DNA of 64,000 bases from Choristoneura fumiferana (GCF_025370935.1 NC_133477.1:18714588-18778587), one strand, 5' to 3'; counted from the first letter of the stretch, positions 22,651 to 34,255 are shown. Translations and numbers: made by a program. Notes: generated by a model not told the origin, from the letters alone.

Positions 22651-23504
22651 TGAACGTCCAAATACCGAGAGCAAACATTCGGATTAATTCAAATGTCTGC
22701 CCCAACCGGGGATCGAACCAGGGGGCCTACCATGATCTTTTCATATACGATCCAAACGCAGAGCAGTTCAATTTAGACACCTAAACTGAATCGTCGAAAT
22801 TGTAACCACGACGTTTATTTCTCAGAGCTGAGTCTCAATGGTTCAAGTGATGAAGATCGATATTGTCTCTGGTCCGTAACTGAAACGCTAAGTCGCGAAA
22901 GAGATGCCGCTATATGCAAACCAAATATTGTATACTAAAACCTCTTTATTTTGGAAAAACCATAACTCTATGTCATTCCATGTTCTTAGTAATCGTTGTG
23001 TTGATTACAAATAAAATGTTTACGCTGTCACTAATCCACGAGTCTCTTTTCTCACTAAAAAATTAGTTTTATCAATGAGGAGTTCAGAAGCACAATGTCG
23101 TGGGTACCTATGAAAAGTTATAAAACTTGAATAAAAATTTAAAAGTTCTTGAAATTTAAAAATATTGCAAGTAAAACACTTGAAATTCCAAAAGAATGAC
23201 AGAATGAGTACTTATACTGAATCACTAAATTTGACACTGATATCGATTTAATTCCCACTCAGTTAAGCGTCATGGTACGAAAAACCGCTTGAAGTGAGTG
23301 ATGAAATGTCTGGATCGCTGTCGCTGAACGTGCTTGAACTGAATCGCAAAAGTAACGTCCGTGGTACGAAATAGCGATGCAGTTCAGTTTAGAGCCTAAA
23401 CTGAATCGTATTAAGAGAGCGTGGTAGGGCACCAGAAACACATAATGGTCTATTCCTCAAAGAGAAACGTGGCTGACTGACAACTCACGGCCTAAACTAT
23501 TGTA
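22651..23504. other. Intergenic, with a possible SINE scrap
   Basis: A tRNA-like scrap, ggggatcgaaccaggggg, lies near 22708. No gene seen. Confidence 0.35.
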
Positions 23505-23735
23505 GGTATAGACCCAGTGGTTTGACCTATGTACTCTTAAGCAGAGAATCGTGGGTTTAAACTAGGGCTCGCACTTCTGAGTCTTTCAAAATTGCATTGT
23601 GGCGAAATTACAACTTTTGAGTTTACCACGAAATTTTACCGTGTGCGAAGTTCCCAATCCGCACTGGGCCCGCATGGGAACTACGGCCCAAGCCCTCTCA
23701 TTCTAAGAGGAGGCCTGTGCCCTGCAGTGCGATGT
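23505..23735 (+). mobile_element. SINE family B, full length
   Basis: Head at 23509 (agtggtttgacctatg), a degenerate B-box (gtgggtttaaactaggg), then aagttcccaatccgcactgg and the end gtgccctgcagtgcgatgta. Confidence 0.75.
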
Positions 23736-23842
23736 ATACAGGGTGGCTCATTTAGATCGGCCAGCGTGGGAAATTCTGAAACTATAAGGCATACGAAGAT
23801 GTTTTATACTTCCATGCCGATCTAAATGAGCCAGCCTGTATA
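23735..23842. repeat. Small MITE with 26-bp inverted ends
   Basis: The ends tatacagggtggctcattta and its mirror taaatgagccagcctgtata enclose a short core. The element sits exactly at the 3' end of the SINE B copy. Confidence 0.7.
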
Positions 23843-24208
23843 TACATATATTTTTTTAGAATTCCCGCTATGGTTTTTATGGTGGTGGTATAGTTCAGCT
23901 TTAAAAAGCTACAAAGCTTCCTTTGACCGTCGCCCGTCCGAAGTAGATTTCCCCCTCAATTAAGTTAGTACTGATTGCTTCAATACATCCTCTTAAGACT
24001 TGCTCGCTGCTGATTGAAAAAGTTTATTTAGGGACCCTCTTTTGATATGAAAGAACGCAAACAAAAAGTATTAAAAATAAACGTCGATTGAATTAAATAT
24101 ACTATTTTAAAAATTAAAAGATTCATTTAACTTGCAATGTACAATACAATACACTAACTCTTTACTTCACACCAACATATAGCAAACAGTACAGACAACA
24201 GATATATA
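23843..24208. other. Intergenic, nothing recognised
   Basis: No gene or repeat recognised. Confidence 0.3.
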
Positions 24209-24240
24209 TGTCGGCGGCCGATTGTAAAATCCGCCACAAT
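24209..24240. repeat. Solo end of the palindrome-rich element
   Basis: The sequence tgtcggcggccgattgtaaa followed by atccgcc is the terminal inverted repeat of the element at 29639-30112. No partner end is nearby. Confidence 0.6.
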
Positions 24241-24309
24241 GGTATGAATGGAGAAGTCAGGAATAAATTATAGCAGGTGGTGAATACATCATATTATATT
24301 GTATCTGTG

Positions 24310-24590
24310 TGCGGGTCAAATCTTGCAACTTAAATTCGATCAACTATTAGTAGTCGGATTGTCTTGAAATTTTGCTTCCTTATGTAAATTGCGTGACAAT
24401 ACAATAATCTGGTAGTGACATCCTGGTAGTCCGGCCAGGATCGTCTCCACAGGATAGAACTCTTCAACGGTTAAAGGCATCGACTTGAAATTTGTTATTG
24501 CAAATTTAGTTTGGGTGACAGTTAGCAAAAACGTTTATTAAAAATGTTTTTTTTTTTTACCAAAAACTTGTGTCATTCATCTCCAGCTGG
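24310..24590. repeat. Dispersed repeat family H
   Basis: This shares actcttcaacggttaa and tagtttgggtgaca blocks and a poly-T/accaaaaactt end with 61743-61860. Confidence 0.55.
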
Positions 24591-24944
24591 AAGGCGTGCA
24601 CTGTTCATTTGAACAAAGGCCCTCTTGGAATGTCGCGATAGGGAATATTACTGCAATTTTATCCCGTCAGTGCAGCACTAGCACATACCATATTATGTTT
24701 ATGGTTTATGTTTTTTGAGTATCTTAAATGTCCGTAGGATGCCGTAATATCATATCATTTCAATTAAATTTTTGGAAATATAGCTCTATCGCTACTATAG
24801 ATGTAAATATCATTTATTTTGTTACTCATCATGATTTTTATAGGTATTAATACTCTTTGGTCATAATCCGTCATATCGACAAAATTTAAAGAGAACTGAC
24901 GTTGTCATGGCAGTTTCTTTACGGTTTTATCTTTGGCTAGTGTC

Positions 24945-25140
24945 GTCCCCTGCGCAGAGCATTGTCTGTATTTTTTTATTTTTTATGAAAAAATTACTTT
25001 CTGCCAAGTTTTTTGCGGCGCATTCTTCTTGGCAATGATGGTCTTTCCGAAAGCGCTGGTAGTTTAAAAAATGACGTGTAAAAGTGCCCATTGCGACCTA
25101 TTTACTGAATAAATCATTTGAATTTGAATTTTGAATTGTA
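24945..25140 (+). repeat. LINE 3' end with (gaattt)n tail
   Basis: It has the gcgcattcttcttggcaatg and tctttccgaaagcgctggta block, then gaataaatcatttgaatttg and a short tail. This is the same type of end as 34080-34255. Confidence 0.65.
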
Positions 25141-25954
25141 TAGTACTTTTCGGATAGGATGAGTATGGTGACACATGTCATTAAGCAATTAAAGGGTTGT
25201 GACAATGTAAATTCGAATCGATTTATTGCGATTCTCGATTAAATATGCTAAGGGTGTGCAATCGATTGTATTAGTGATAGTTTATATTTTTAAGTAGTTT
25301 TTGCCTGCGGCTTCGCTTTTGCTTGTATATCGGGATCTCACAAACCATGCGGTCTTCTTTGGCACTATATCAAAACTAATAACGGTAAAAAAATACAAAA
25401 ACCGTAATAACAAAATTGAATAACAAAGTAACAGTTCAAAACATCAAGCACAATACGACACTCGAAACAAAGACGCATTTAAGGACCTTCGCTCTCGTAC
25501 TAATTGACAGATAATGCGAGTCAAACGATTTGACAAGATTGTGGAATCGATTCGGTCGATAAGCAAAGTCAAGCTCTATTGAAATAGAGTTCCGTTTTAC
25601 GCGATGAAAAATGACGAGATTAAAATTTATATTTTTAGTTTTAAAACATAATAATACATTTGTGAGTGATTTTTGTTTATTATTACGAAATCTTTTAAGC
25701 TAGTAAGTATATTTTTTTATAAATTATTGGCCTGAAACGTTCATGGCGTGGAATGGAAAAAACGCAAGTGTCACCGTACCCATCCTATCCGAAAAGTACT
25801 ATAATATGTCCAATAAATGACAACTTGACACTTGACACTTGCATCCACCAAGTTGTCCCTCGTAACTCGCTCGATGACGTCAGTCCACCTAGTGAGAGGC
25901 CGGCCAATGCTTCGTCTCTGTCTGTCTTCCTTAAAAGTGGAATAGCCTTCGAAA
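25141..25954. other. Intergenic, nothing firm
   Basis: A scrap of Helitron-like 3' end (gcctgcggcttcgcttttgc) lies at about 25300. No gene seen. Confidence 0.35.
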
Positions 25955-26135
25955 TTGTCATTTCAAAGTAAATATCTCAAAAATGGCTGATAAGATTTTT
26001 CTCAACCATCATTCATTTCATCATCATTTTTCTCAAGATCTACTATCTACTACAAATCGGTATGTTTGTTTGAGAGCTGCGATGCTACAGACAGACAGTT
26101 AAACTTATAACATTACTCTTGTTGTGCCGGGGGTT
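25955..26135 (+). repeat. Dispersed repeat family B (diverged)
   Basis: It has aatatctcaaaaatggctga, cagacagacagttaaactta and the end ctcttgttgtgccggggg. Confidence 0.6.
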
Positions 26136-26395
26136 AAAAAAAAACGTGATTGTAGGTGATTAAGCTTGGAAACGACACGAACAAACGATGATATAAGTAC
26201 ATTCACATTTATAATATTAATATTTGTTAAATAAAATGTAGTTGCGTGGGTTTTTATAGTTTTAAACTATGTTTATGATTTAAGATACAGGCTCAGCTTA
26301 GTTTGGGGCCCACCGGATGCTGAAACTGTTAGTGTAATAAATATTTTCTTTCCAATTTTGTAATTTTACTGCTTCTTTTTGATTTATCTCAATGT

Positions 26396-26610
26396 ACTTA
26401 TGGAACAGCAAAACTCTGGAATGGTTTGTCGCCTGCGGTATTCCCGGACCGATAGGACCTTCAAGCCATCAAGAAAAGAGCGTACTTCTACCTAAAAGGC
26501 CGGCAATGCACTTGTGACTCTTCTGGTGTTGCAGGTGTCCATGGGCGACGGTAATCGATTACCATCAGGCGATCCGTTTGCTCGTTTTCCCCCTATTCAG
26601 TAAAAAAAAT
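26396..26610 (+). pseudogene. LINE C-terminal and 3' fragment
   Basis: The frame reads LWNGLSPAVFPD and RAYFYLKGRQ, then passes into the tccgtttgctcgttttcccc block. This is the C-terminal end of a non-LTR retrotransposon ORF2 with broken frame. Confidence 0.55.
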
Positions 26611-26924
26611 AACAATAAAAATAGAACCCTTCTTTAAAATCTACGTATCGTTTCTAACCAAAGCGCCTCCCGCAACCATAGCCCTGAAAAAAAGAGGCTT
26701 AGTCAACCCCCAAAACAATCAATTAAGGAAGTTTCAGCATTCATGAATTGCAAATGTAACTTCTTGACTGTTCTGTATCTCTTCACGTAGCTTGAGTATT
26801 GATTTAAATACAATTATGACCTTTTTCGTGACTTGGGGCAATGTTTTCTATGGCGTTCTTCTGGACTGACTTATTGTAGGTATATTGCTTAGGTCATCTT
26901 AGTCATCGACATAGCTAACAGGAT
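26611..26924. other. Intergenic, nothing recognised
   Basis: No gene seen. Confidence 0.3.
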
Positions 26925-27320
26925 AAGCAAACTGTAGTGGCAGGGGGCCGGCCATATCAGCCGAAGAACCGTACCACTACTATGAGTTTACAGTGACCGT
27001 ACTCGATAGCGACAGCGTAAATTATATGTAGAGGCGCTGTACAACTCTCCATACAAATAATTTACGCCGTCGCTATTGAGTACGGTCACTGTAAACTCAT
27101 GGTAGTGGTACTGATAACCGCTGGGGCAAACGAGTTCTTAAGTTGAGACCGCGAATAGGCAAGCGTGGCGTGAGACGCTCTCAGGTGGTCATGATCTTCG
27201 CAGGGTAGCTGGCAAGAACTGGATGAGACTGGCCGACTATCGTGCTCAGTCAGTAGCGTGCAACTGGAGAGGCTTATGTCCAGCAGTGGACTAAGAGAAA
27301 CCGATGATGATGATGATGAT
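26925..27320 (+). pseudogene. RTE-like LINE reverse-transcriptase C-terminal fragment
   Basis: Reading across the inserted MITE gives GHISRRT, then NRWGKRVLK, RPRIGKRG and a C-terminal YVQQWT-like end, followed by a (gat)n tail. These are typical of the last residues of RTE-type LINEs. Stops and frameshifts are present. Confidence 0.65.
26971..27111. mobile_element. Near-perfect foldback MITE nested in the LINE
   Basis: The arms gtaccactactatgagttta... and ...taaactcatggtagtggtac pair for about 55 bases around a 30-base loop. The LINE frame is continuous on either side. Confidence 0.85.
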
Positions 27321-27344
27321 TGCTTAGGTATAAGTCTTTACAAC

Positions 27345-27399
27345 CTCATGGTCGTCATATCAGCCGTAGGACGTCCACTGTTAGACATGGCCTCCCTTA
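27345..27399. repeat. RTE/SINE tail, left part
   Basis: The sequence cgtccactgttagacatggc followed by cctccctta is the conserved tail. It continues at 28196 (cctcccttagacctccag to catccatcc) after the foldback element. Confidence 0.65.
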
Positions 27400-28195
27400 T
27401 GGTATCCAATCATTTGGCAACAAACGTTTCAGCAAATATTCAATTAACAAACAACGTTTCGCAAACTTTTATTTCACAAATTAATCGTTTTATAACACCT
27501 TCTTTCACAAATTTTTGATTTCACAAGCTCATCATAATGATTATTTGGCAAACTACTCATTTATTATTTTCGTCACTTGTCAAAACCACGTTTGTCCAAT
27601 TAACGTTTGGCAGAAAAACGTTTAATAAAATACATCATATTTTTGTAGACACTTTAGTAAGAGTAATTATAGAGATGCTTGTAGCTCTGGTTGACTTGGG
27701 TAAGAAGAAGGTTAGGTTAGAACTGAGAGTGAGACCCTAAGAAAAACGAACTTCTGCCAGTAAAGTACCTACTCGTAGGTTAGGTTAGGTTAGAACAGCG
27801 AACCTAAGAAAAAACGAATTGCTACGAGGACAGTAGGTTAAGTTAGGTGAGAACCGCGACCTTAGGGGAAACAAAAACGAGCCAAGAGAATCAAATCCTA
27901 CCAATTTAAACATGTTATGTAAATAGTTTGTCAAATATCTAATCATTTATAATTTGATGTTTTGTGAAATAACTAGTTTGAAAAATTAGTTGTTTGGGTT
28001 AAGGATATTTTATAAATTATGATTTATTATGATGTGTGTGTAAAGTGACAAGTTTGTTAAAAGTATATTTATCAAATGATCATTTGTGATATGAGCAGTT
28101 TGTGATATATGAAGTCGTTGTGAAATGAATAGTTTGCGTAACGTTGTTTGTGAAATGATCATTTGTTGAACGTTGTTTGCCAAATGATACCCTCC
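27400..28195. mobile_element. 796-bp foldback element with 9-bp target duplication
   Basis: The left end tggtatccaatcatttggca and the right end tgccaaatgataccctc are inverted. The arms extend about 230 bases each and consist of degenerate repeats of a motif like catttggcaaac/aacgttt. An exact 9-bp direct repeat, cctccctta, flanks it (27391-27399, 28196-28204). The core (27708-27855) contains several ttaggttagg runs. Long inverted arms with a 9-bp duplication fit Mutator-like or foldback elements (inference). No transposase is present. Confidence 0.8.
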
Positions 28196-28265
28196 CCTCC
28201 CTTAGACCTCCAGTTGCTTCGTTTGGAAGCGGCCTGCATCCATCCATCCTCCTGCAACCTAAGTC

Positions 28266-28619
28266 AATTTTTTTTATGAACATGAAATTTTATGTCACTT
28301 ACGATAGTTATGAAAGAGTTCGATGTCACATTTACAATAAGTTCTACATACGACACTAGGCGGCAGGAGGATATATTCGTTATATTCAAGTCTATTACTG
28401 TTATAACAGGTGCACTAACAATGAAACCTTAAATAAAGACAGCTCCAGTCTACAACGTATTTTTCTAAACACTCGAAAGAACTTCGATCAAACTACTTCT
28501 TATTAGAGAGAGACAAAGAAAACTCAAAACAGTTTGTTTAAAAGTGAAGGCGCGTTTACTATTTGTTAAGTGTTTGATCAAGTAAGACATGCTTAGTTGA
28601 TTGTATATAGAAAGAAAGA
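28266..28619. other. Intergenic, nothing recognised
   Basis: No gene seen. Confidence 0.3.
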
Positions 28620-28898
28620 AATAAATAAATAAATAATAAATAAATATCACGGGACAATTCACACCAATTGACCTAGTCCCAAAGTAAGCTTAGCAAAGCT
28701 TGTGTTATGGGTACTAAGCAACGGATAAATATAATTATATAGATAGATACATACTTAACTACATATTAAACACCCAAGACCCGAGAACAAGCATTCGTAT
28801 TTTTATACAAATATCTGCCCCGACACGGGAATCGAACCCGGGACCTCAAGCTTCGTAGTCAGGTTCTCTAACCACTAGGCCATCTGGTCGTCTAAACA
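28620..28898 (-). mobile_element. SINE family A, full length
   Basis: Minus strand. Head at 28898 (tggcctagtggttagagaac in reverse complement), B-box gggttcgattcccg near 28835, and an AT-rich aataaat tail at 28620. It is the best-preserved copy in the window. Confidence 0.8.
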
Positions 28899-29638
28899 TT
28901 TATTCACTATACGCAAAAACTTACAGCATATGGAGTAAACGCTTAACACGTGGCACGTAGAGTATGGTATAGTGTGTTACCGGCAGCCAGGCTTTATTTA
29001 AGGGAGGTTAAAGTAACGTATTTCTGTACCTTAACCATGACATTAATTTAATCAATAAACTCAATCAATCAATCAAATCATTTATTCGCTAATATAGGTA
29101 AGCTCAAAATACAAAGTTTGTTAACTTTCTAACAAAAATATAATTGCCAGCAATGTAAGTACATCAAAGTAAATTGACAAGATTTAGATGATTAAAGCCT
29201 TAGTTTGTAGTTATAGGTTTAAGTTATTTTTTTGTATTATGTTTTAGTTCAAAGTATAGGTGAAGTTGAAATAGAAGTAGAGACAAGAAACAAGTATAGA
29301 CACAGGACCTACATGTTAGTTTCGTAACAAGTTACTTCTTTACCTGATTTTAAAATTAATATGTACTAATTAACTGGACGTAGATTAAGAAAAGAATCCT
29401 ATCATGTTATTCTTCAACTTTGCTTTTGTTGCTACTGAAACTGGAATTGACAAGTAACAATCAAAGTATCTGTCAACTGTTGTTTACACTTACTCACTCA
29501 CTCGCTCGTCTCATTCATTCCACAGAAGTCTTCGGTCATTCAATGCATTCATTTACATCAACCATTCGTCCACAAATCTACCCTCATTCCCACATACATG
29601 ACTTTATGGACTTTACATTACGAGTAAGATCGTGTAAA
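28899..29638. other. Intergenic, nothing recognised
   Basis: A short direct (aatc)n run lies at 29050-29085. The 87-codon frame at 29420 lacks family features. Confidence 0.3.
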
Positions 29639-30112
29639 TGTCGGCGGTCCATTGTAAAATCCGCCAGATCACGAAATTCCTAGGCATATCGCGAAATGGC
29701 GCCATTTCATGATACGCCTAAAAACTGGCCAGGCATATCACGATGTGCCTGAGAAACAATACGGCAGAGCGATTAGAGCATTCCTAGCTCTATACCGCGC
29801 ACATCGACGAGCGAAACGAGGAGTGGTTATAGTATGAATTGTGAACACAGAAGCGAGAACGCGGCCGGTGAAGTGCCAGGAACGATATGGCTAAGAATTT
29901 CATGATCTGCCTAAACTGGCCAAATCATGAAATGGCGGCGTTTCATGATTATGCCTAGGAATTTCATGATCTGCCTGTATGTCACTAGGCAAATCGTTAA
30001 ACGGTGAGTTTTGAACGATATGGCGGATGTCCCTTAGCCAATTCATGAAATGGCGCTATTTCACGATATGCCTAGGAATTTCGTGATCTGGATTTTACGA
30101 TCACCGCCGACA
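29639..30112. mobile_element. Palindrome-rich element (family E), complete
   Basis: The terminal inverted repeats start tgtcggcggtccattgtaaa and run about 60 bases. The interior holds many repeats of aaatttcatgatctgcct-like sequence and palindromes such as atgaaatggcgccatttcat in both orientations. Other pieces are at 2631-2690, 24209-24240 and 47018-47362. It has no coding capacity and the superfamily is unknown. Confidence 0.75.
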
Positions 30113-31359
30113 TATACATATTTTGGTAACTTTTCCCGTATTGATTATCTTTGTATTTTACTGTATCTGTCATCCAATTCATAGTTTAGTAGCGTTCTGT
30201 CCAAACACGCCTCAAAGAAACTAAAAAACTTCAGTCGGAGCGTTCCGAGCGAGCAAGGCAGTGTTGAGTCTTTTATTTTCGATACGTATTTCGACGCCAG
30301 ATCTCCCAAACCCCTACTTCTGTACAAAATATCTAAAAAAGAAAAGTGCTGATCGTAATATAGTTTAATAAGGTTCAAGGCCGAGTTACAGAAGCATGAT
30401 ATGGATTTCGAAAAGTACATTAAAATATTAAACGAAAGCAGACCAAAAAAATCCATTTGACATACCCAAGAGAAGTAGATACAGTATAACAACAGCTCTA
30501 TATATACTTCCAAATAAAAGTAGTGTGTTAACGCGGGGTGTTCTCTATTTAAATGAACGATGGAAGAATTCGAAAATGCTGATTTTAATTTTTCTGTGAG
30601 AGAAAGAGTCATATTGTGTTAAAATTAGAAAAAGATAAAGAAGCGTAATATTATTATAGTAAGGTTTATTTTATACTGATGGTTATTCTTTACAAAACTT
30701 TTTACGGTAACTTTGAAAAGTTTCGCAAGTTGATAACAGAACATAACCACATATCACGATCGTATCTCATCGTCTATACCCGAAGCATGCTTCTAATCCG
30801 AGGGTTTTTTTAAGAGCTCACGGAGTGTAGTTATTAGTTATGTAGATGGTAAGTATTCATATGTATTTTTTATTTCCTAAATAAAAATAACGGCAAGCAT
30901 TTCACTTAGAATGTAAGTACATATTTTTATAGATAATGTTAAATATTAAACATCCTCGCCATGTAAAAGAAAAATCGCATCTCATGATCGGCAATCTTAC
31001 AAAGTGGACTTTCCTGAACTATACTTCAAGGTTTACTTTTATTCACATATTTATTTGAAATACGACCTTTTTTAAAGTATTACGCCGACATGCTTCTATA
31101 ATATTCTGAGTAGTACAACGTAATCTAATTTCATTGACTCGTGCCACACTCTCGAATACATCATGAGAACGTGAGTACTTCAGTCTTTATTAAGTCAGTA
31201 GCTTTTGCTCTAATTTCCTGTCATACGCAGAGAAGTCAATTTTGTTTAATTGGGAGTAATTAGCGAGCATGTGGTAATGAACAGACTATAATAACATAGC
31301 GCGGAGATCAGATGGCTGATAGTGAATAATTGAATGGAGACCACGCGTATCAGCAAGCG
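30113..31359. other. Intergenic with one orphan open frame
   Basis: A 155-codon minus-strand frame (30145-30612) is the longest without a repeat explanation, but it shows no domain I recognise and no splice or promoter context. It is hydrophobic in its N-terminal half. Confidence 0.3.
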
Positions 31360-31480
31360 CTTTTTTAGGGTTCCGTAGCCAAAATGGCAAATACGGAACC
31401 CTTATAGTTTCACCATGTCTGTCTGTCTGTCCATCCGCGGCTTTGCTCAGGGACTATCAATGCTAGAAATCTGTAATTCA
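31360..31480 (-). repeat. Dispersed repeat family A, end fragment
   Basis: The reverse complement carries the cggacagacagacagacatg block flanked by gggttccgta-type ends. Only the last 120 bases of the family are present. Confidence 0.65.
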
Positions 31481-31566
31481 GGACGATATAGGATATATTT
31501 ATGTATATATATATACATTAAATACATACATACATACGCTCGAAAAACATAACCCTCTTTTGGGCA

Positions 31567-32293
31567 GTCGGGTAAAAAGAAATTTAAATGTATTAAATTC
31601 TCGTTGATAAATTCATGTAACTCGAATTCAGTTTCTAATATAAAGTTAAATGGTCAAACTATTGAATTTGTAAAATCAACAGTATTTTTAGGAATAACGC
31701 TCGATTCTAAACTACAGTGGGGACCTCACGTCACAGCAATCGCGGGTAGATTGAGCTCTGCTGCTTTTGCAGTTTGGAAAACACGGCAGCTAACCGATGT
31801 GGCGACGGCGCGGTTGGTGTATTTTGCTTACTTTAATAGCATTATTTCGTACGGCCTTATTTTATGGGGATCTGCTGCAGGCATTGTGTCAATTTTTATC
31901 TTACAAAAGAGAGCAATTAGAGCAATTTATAATTTGAAGACGCGTGAATCTTTAAGATCTTTTTTTAAAGAAACAGCATCCTAACCCTGCCGTCGCTTTA
32001 TGTTTTTGAAATAATCGTGTAGATATGTTAGGAAGAACATATGTGATTTTCCCACTACCGTCGATAAGCCAAAGGCTACTAGAAACACAGGGAAGCTTAA
32101 AGTTCCATCTTACAGACTGGCTAAAACCAAAAAGTCGTTTCTGGGAAATTGCATACGTTTTTAAAATAAAATTCCAAAAAATATTATAAATGGAACAGAT
32201 ACAAAATTCAGATCCATTGTCAAGAAGACATTAATATCTAAGGCGTATTATAAAGTTAATGATTATATCATGGACAGGGATATTTGGAAATAA
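31567..32293 (+). pseudogene. Non-LTR retrotransposon reverse-transcriptase C-terminal remnant
   Basis: A 126-codon frame (31604-31984) reads GITLDSKLQWGPHV, RLSSAAFAVWKTRQL and SIISYGLILWG, which is the thumb and post-RT region of Jockey/CR1-like ORF2 proteins. It then frameshifts at about 31980. The neighbouring frames continue LPSLYVFE and KTRNTGKLKVPSYR-like text to a DIWK stop at 32293. The 5' two-thirds of ORF2 and all of ORF1 are missing, as in a 5'-truncated LINE insertion. Confidence 0.8.
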
Positions 32294-32374
32294 TTCCGAT
32301 CCGCATTAGCGATCCCTTCAAATAGAGAACCTACTGTGTTAAAAATAAAATTAAATACTTGTAATGTTTATATA

Positions 32375-34076
32375 TCTATACATATAATAAAGCTGAAGAG
32401 GGTCGAAAGTCTGTACATGGAAGATATTCGAAAAAAAGTTGGCTGGGGATACTTAGAATCGATAACAGAACACGTTCCAACAGTTTTTAGATTTTTTGTC
32501 TGTTTGTCTGTTTATCTGTTTATCTGTTTGTCGTTTATTTGACCGCGCATCACGTGAGAACGGCTGAACGGATTTTTATGCAAACTTTACTAATCTGACG
32601 AGAAAATCCCCGGCCAGGTTATAGGCTATAAAAATTCGACCCTTATGGTATAAAAATTCAACCCTTAAAAGTGGAGGTAGCTACTACATTCGATTCGATT
32701 GAGTTAAGTTTCCACCTTTAAGTTTTCAAATACGTGCTATGACTATCAAGTACCCTGATAAACTAACAGATGGCGCTGAAATTAATAACTTTGTGACTCG
32801 AGTAAGGAAGGATTTTGCCAAATTAACTCAAAGTTTAAAAGAGGGAGTACGGATATCAACAAATAATTGAATAATTTAATTGATTTAATGATACGACTAA
32901 AATTAAACGACAATAAAGTAATTGCCACACGTTACAAGGCCATCTTTTGGAGAACTGGGTAAACGGTATGTAATGGAGTAAACTAATAAAAAAGAGTTTA
33001 CTTACATAGTTATACTTAGTTTTTTTTAGCATTAGAAATAGGGTAAACAATCTTGACGAGTCTATTTATTGAAAAACGTTTTAAAAAACAGTTACTATTA
33101 CTTTTATGATACCAAAAGCATGTAAATGATCATTATATCCTTGCTAATTGATACTATTTGCTGTGACTTATTTTTCAAAGTTTTTTCAATAAAAAGACAC
33201 ATCAAGATCGCTTGCCTTCTTTCTAATGCTAAAAAAAAGAACTATAAGTACTTAATGCTAAAATCAACACACATATCAACACGCGTACGAGTATAATTCT
33301 ATACATCTATCTTATATCTATACAAAAGTTGGCTGGGGATACTTAGAATCGATAACAGAACACGTTCCAAAAGTTTTTAGAATTTTTGTCTGTTTATCTG
33401 TTTATTTGACCACGCATCACGTGAAAACGGCTGAACGGATTTTCATGCAAGCTTTACTAATCTGGCGAGAAAATCCCGGTCAGGTTATATAGACTTTAAA
33501 AATCCTACCCCTAAAAGAGGGGGGGGGGCGGTAGCCGCTACTCTTGATTAAGTTAAGTTTGCACCTGAATCTTATGACGCTACTTAGGAAGGAGGTGCAG
33601 ACTTATTTTCAAGTGTTGTACGACTATCGAGTACCCTGCTACACTAACAGATGCGGCTGATTTAGCCAAATTGACTAAGTTTAAAAGAAGGAGTACGGAT
33701 ATCAAGAAATTTAGGTAATTGATTAAATAATATAACAAATTTAAACGACAATAAATTAATTGAAACACATTTCACAGCGCCATCTTATGGGGAACTATGA
33801 AACAAACATAGTTACGTAGTGGTAACATCAACACTCATATTCAACACGCGTATAATTAATTAATAGAAAAATATCATGAATTGTTCCTAATTTATTTATA
33901 TCCGGAATACGGAAATTCGGCGAAGAACTAAAGTCACTGACATAGCTCGAAAAATTATATGGTAGGGATTTTTCGAAAATTCCACGAAACGGCCAATGCG
34001 GGACATTAACTTCATTCCTATCGAGTATTGTGTAAATATAAAAATCTACGCAGACGAAGTCGCGGGCAAAACCTAG
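32375..34076 (+). mobile_element. Helitron-like non-autonomous element with internal duplication
   Basis: It starts TCTATACATATAATAAAGC after an A and ends gacgaagtcgcgggcaaaac CTAG before a T, matching the A|TC...CTAG|T insertion rule of Helitrons. A hairpin (gcagac/gtcgc) sits 12 bases from the end. Its 5' module (ttggctggggatacttagaa onward) is present twice, at 32437 and 33327, so the element is a partial tandem. No Rep/helicase coding sequence is present. Confidence 0.65.
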
Positions 34077-34079
34077 TCA

Positions 34080-34255
34080 TTTAATAATATTGTAAATCTG
34101 TTTAAAAAAAAATATGTACCTCGTTGAGTTTCTTGCCGGATTCTTCTTAACAGAGGTTTTTCCGAACCGGTGGTAGATTTTTTTTGACATTGATAAGTGC
34201 TTGTTATAGCCTAAATTGAATAAAGATATTTTGACTTTTGACTTTGACTTTGAAG
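34080..34255 (+). repeat. LINE 3' end with (gacttt)n tail
   Basis: It contains acctcgttgagtttcttgcc, aacagaggtttttccgaacc and gaataaagatattttgac, then hexanucleotide repeats. The same end is inverted at 59997-60165. Confidence 0.75.

Noticed and set aside
27775..27800. Telomere repeat tract (TTAGG)
   Set aside because: Only about three perfect units inside a transposon core; not a telomere end.
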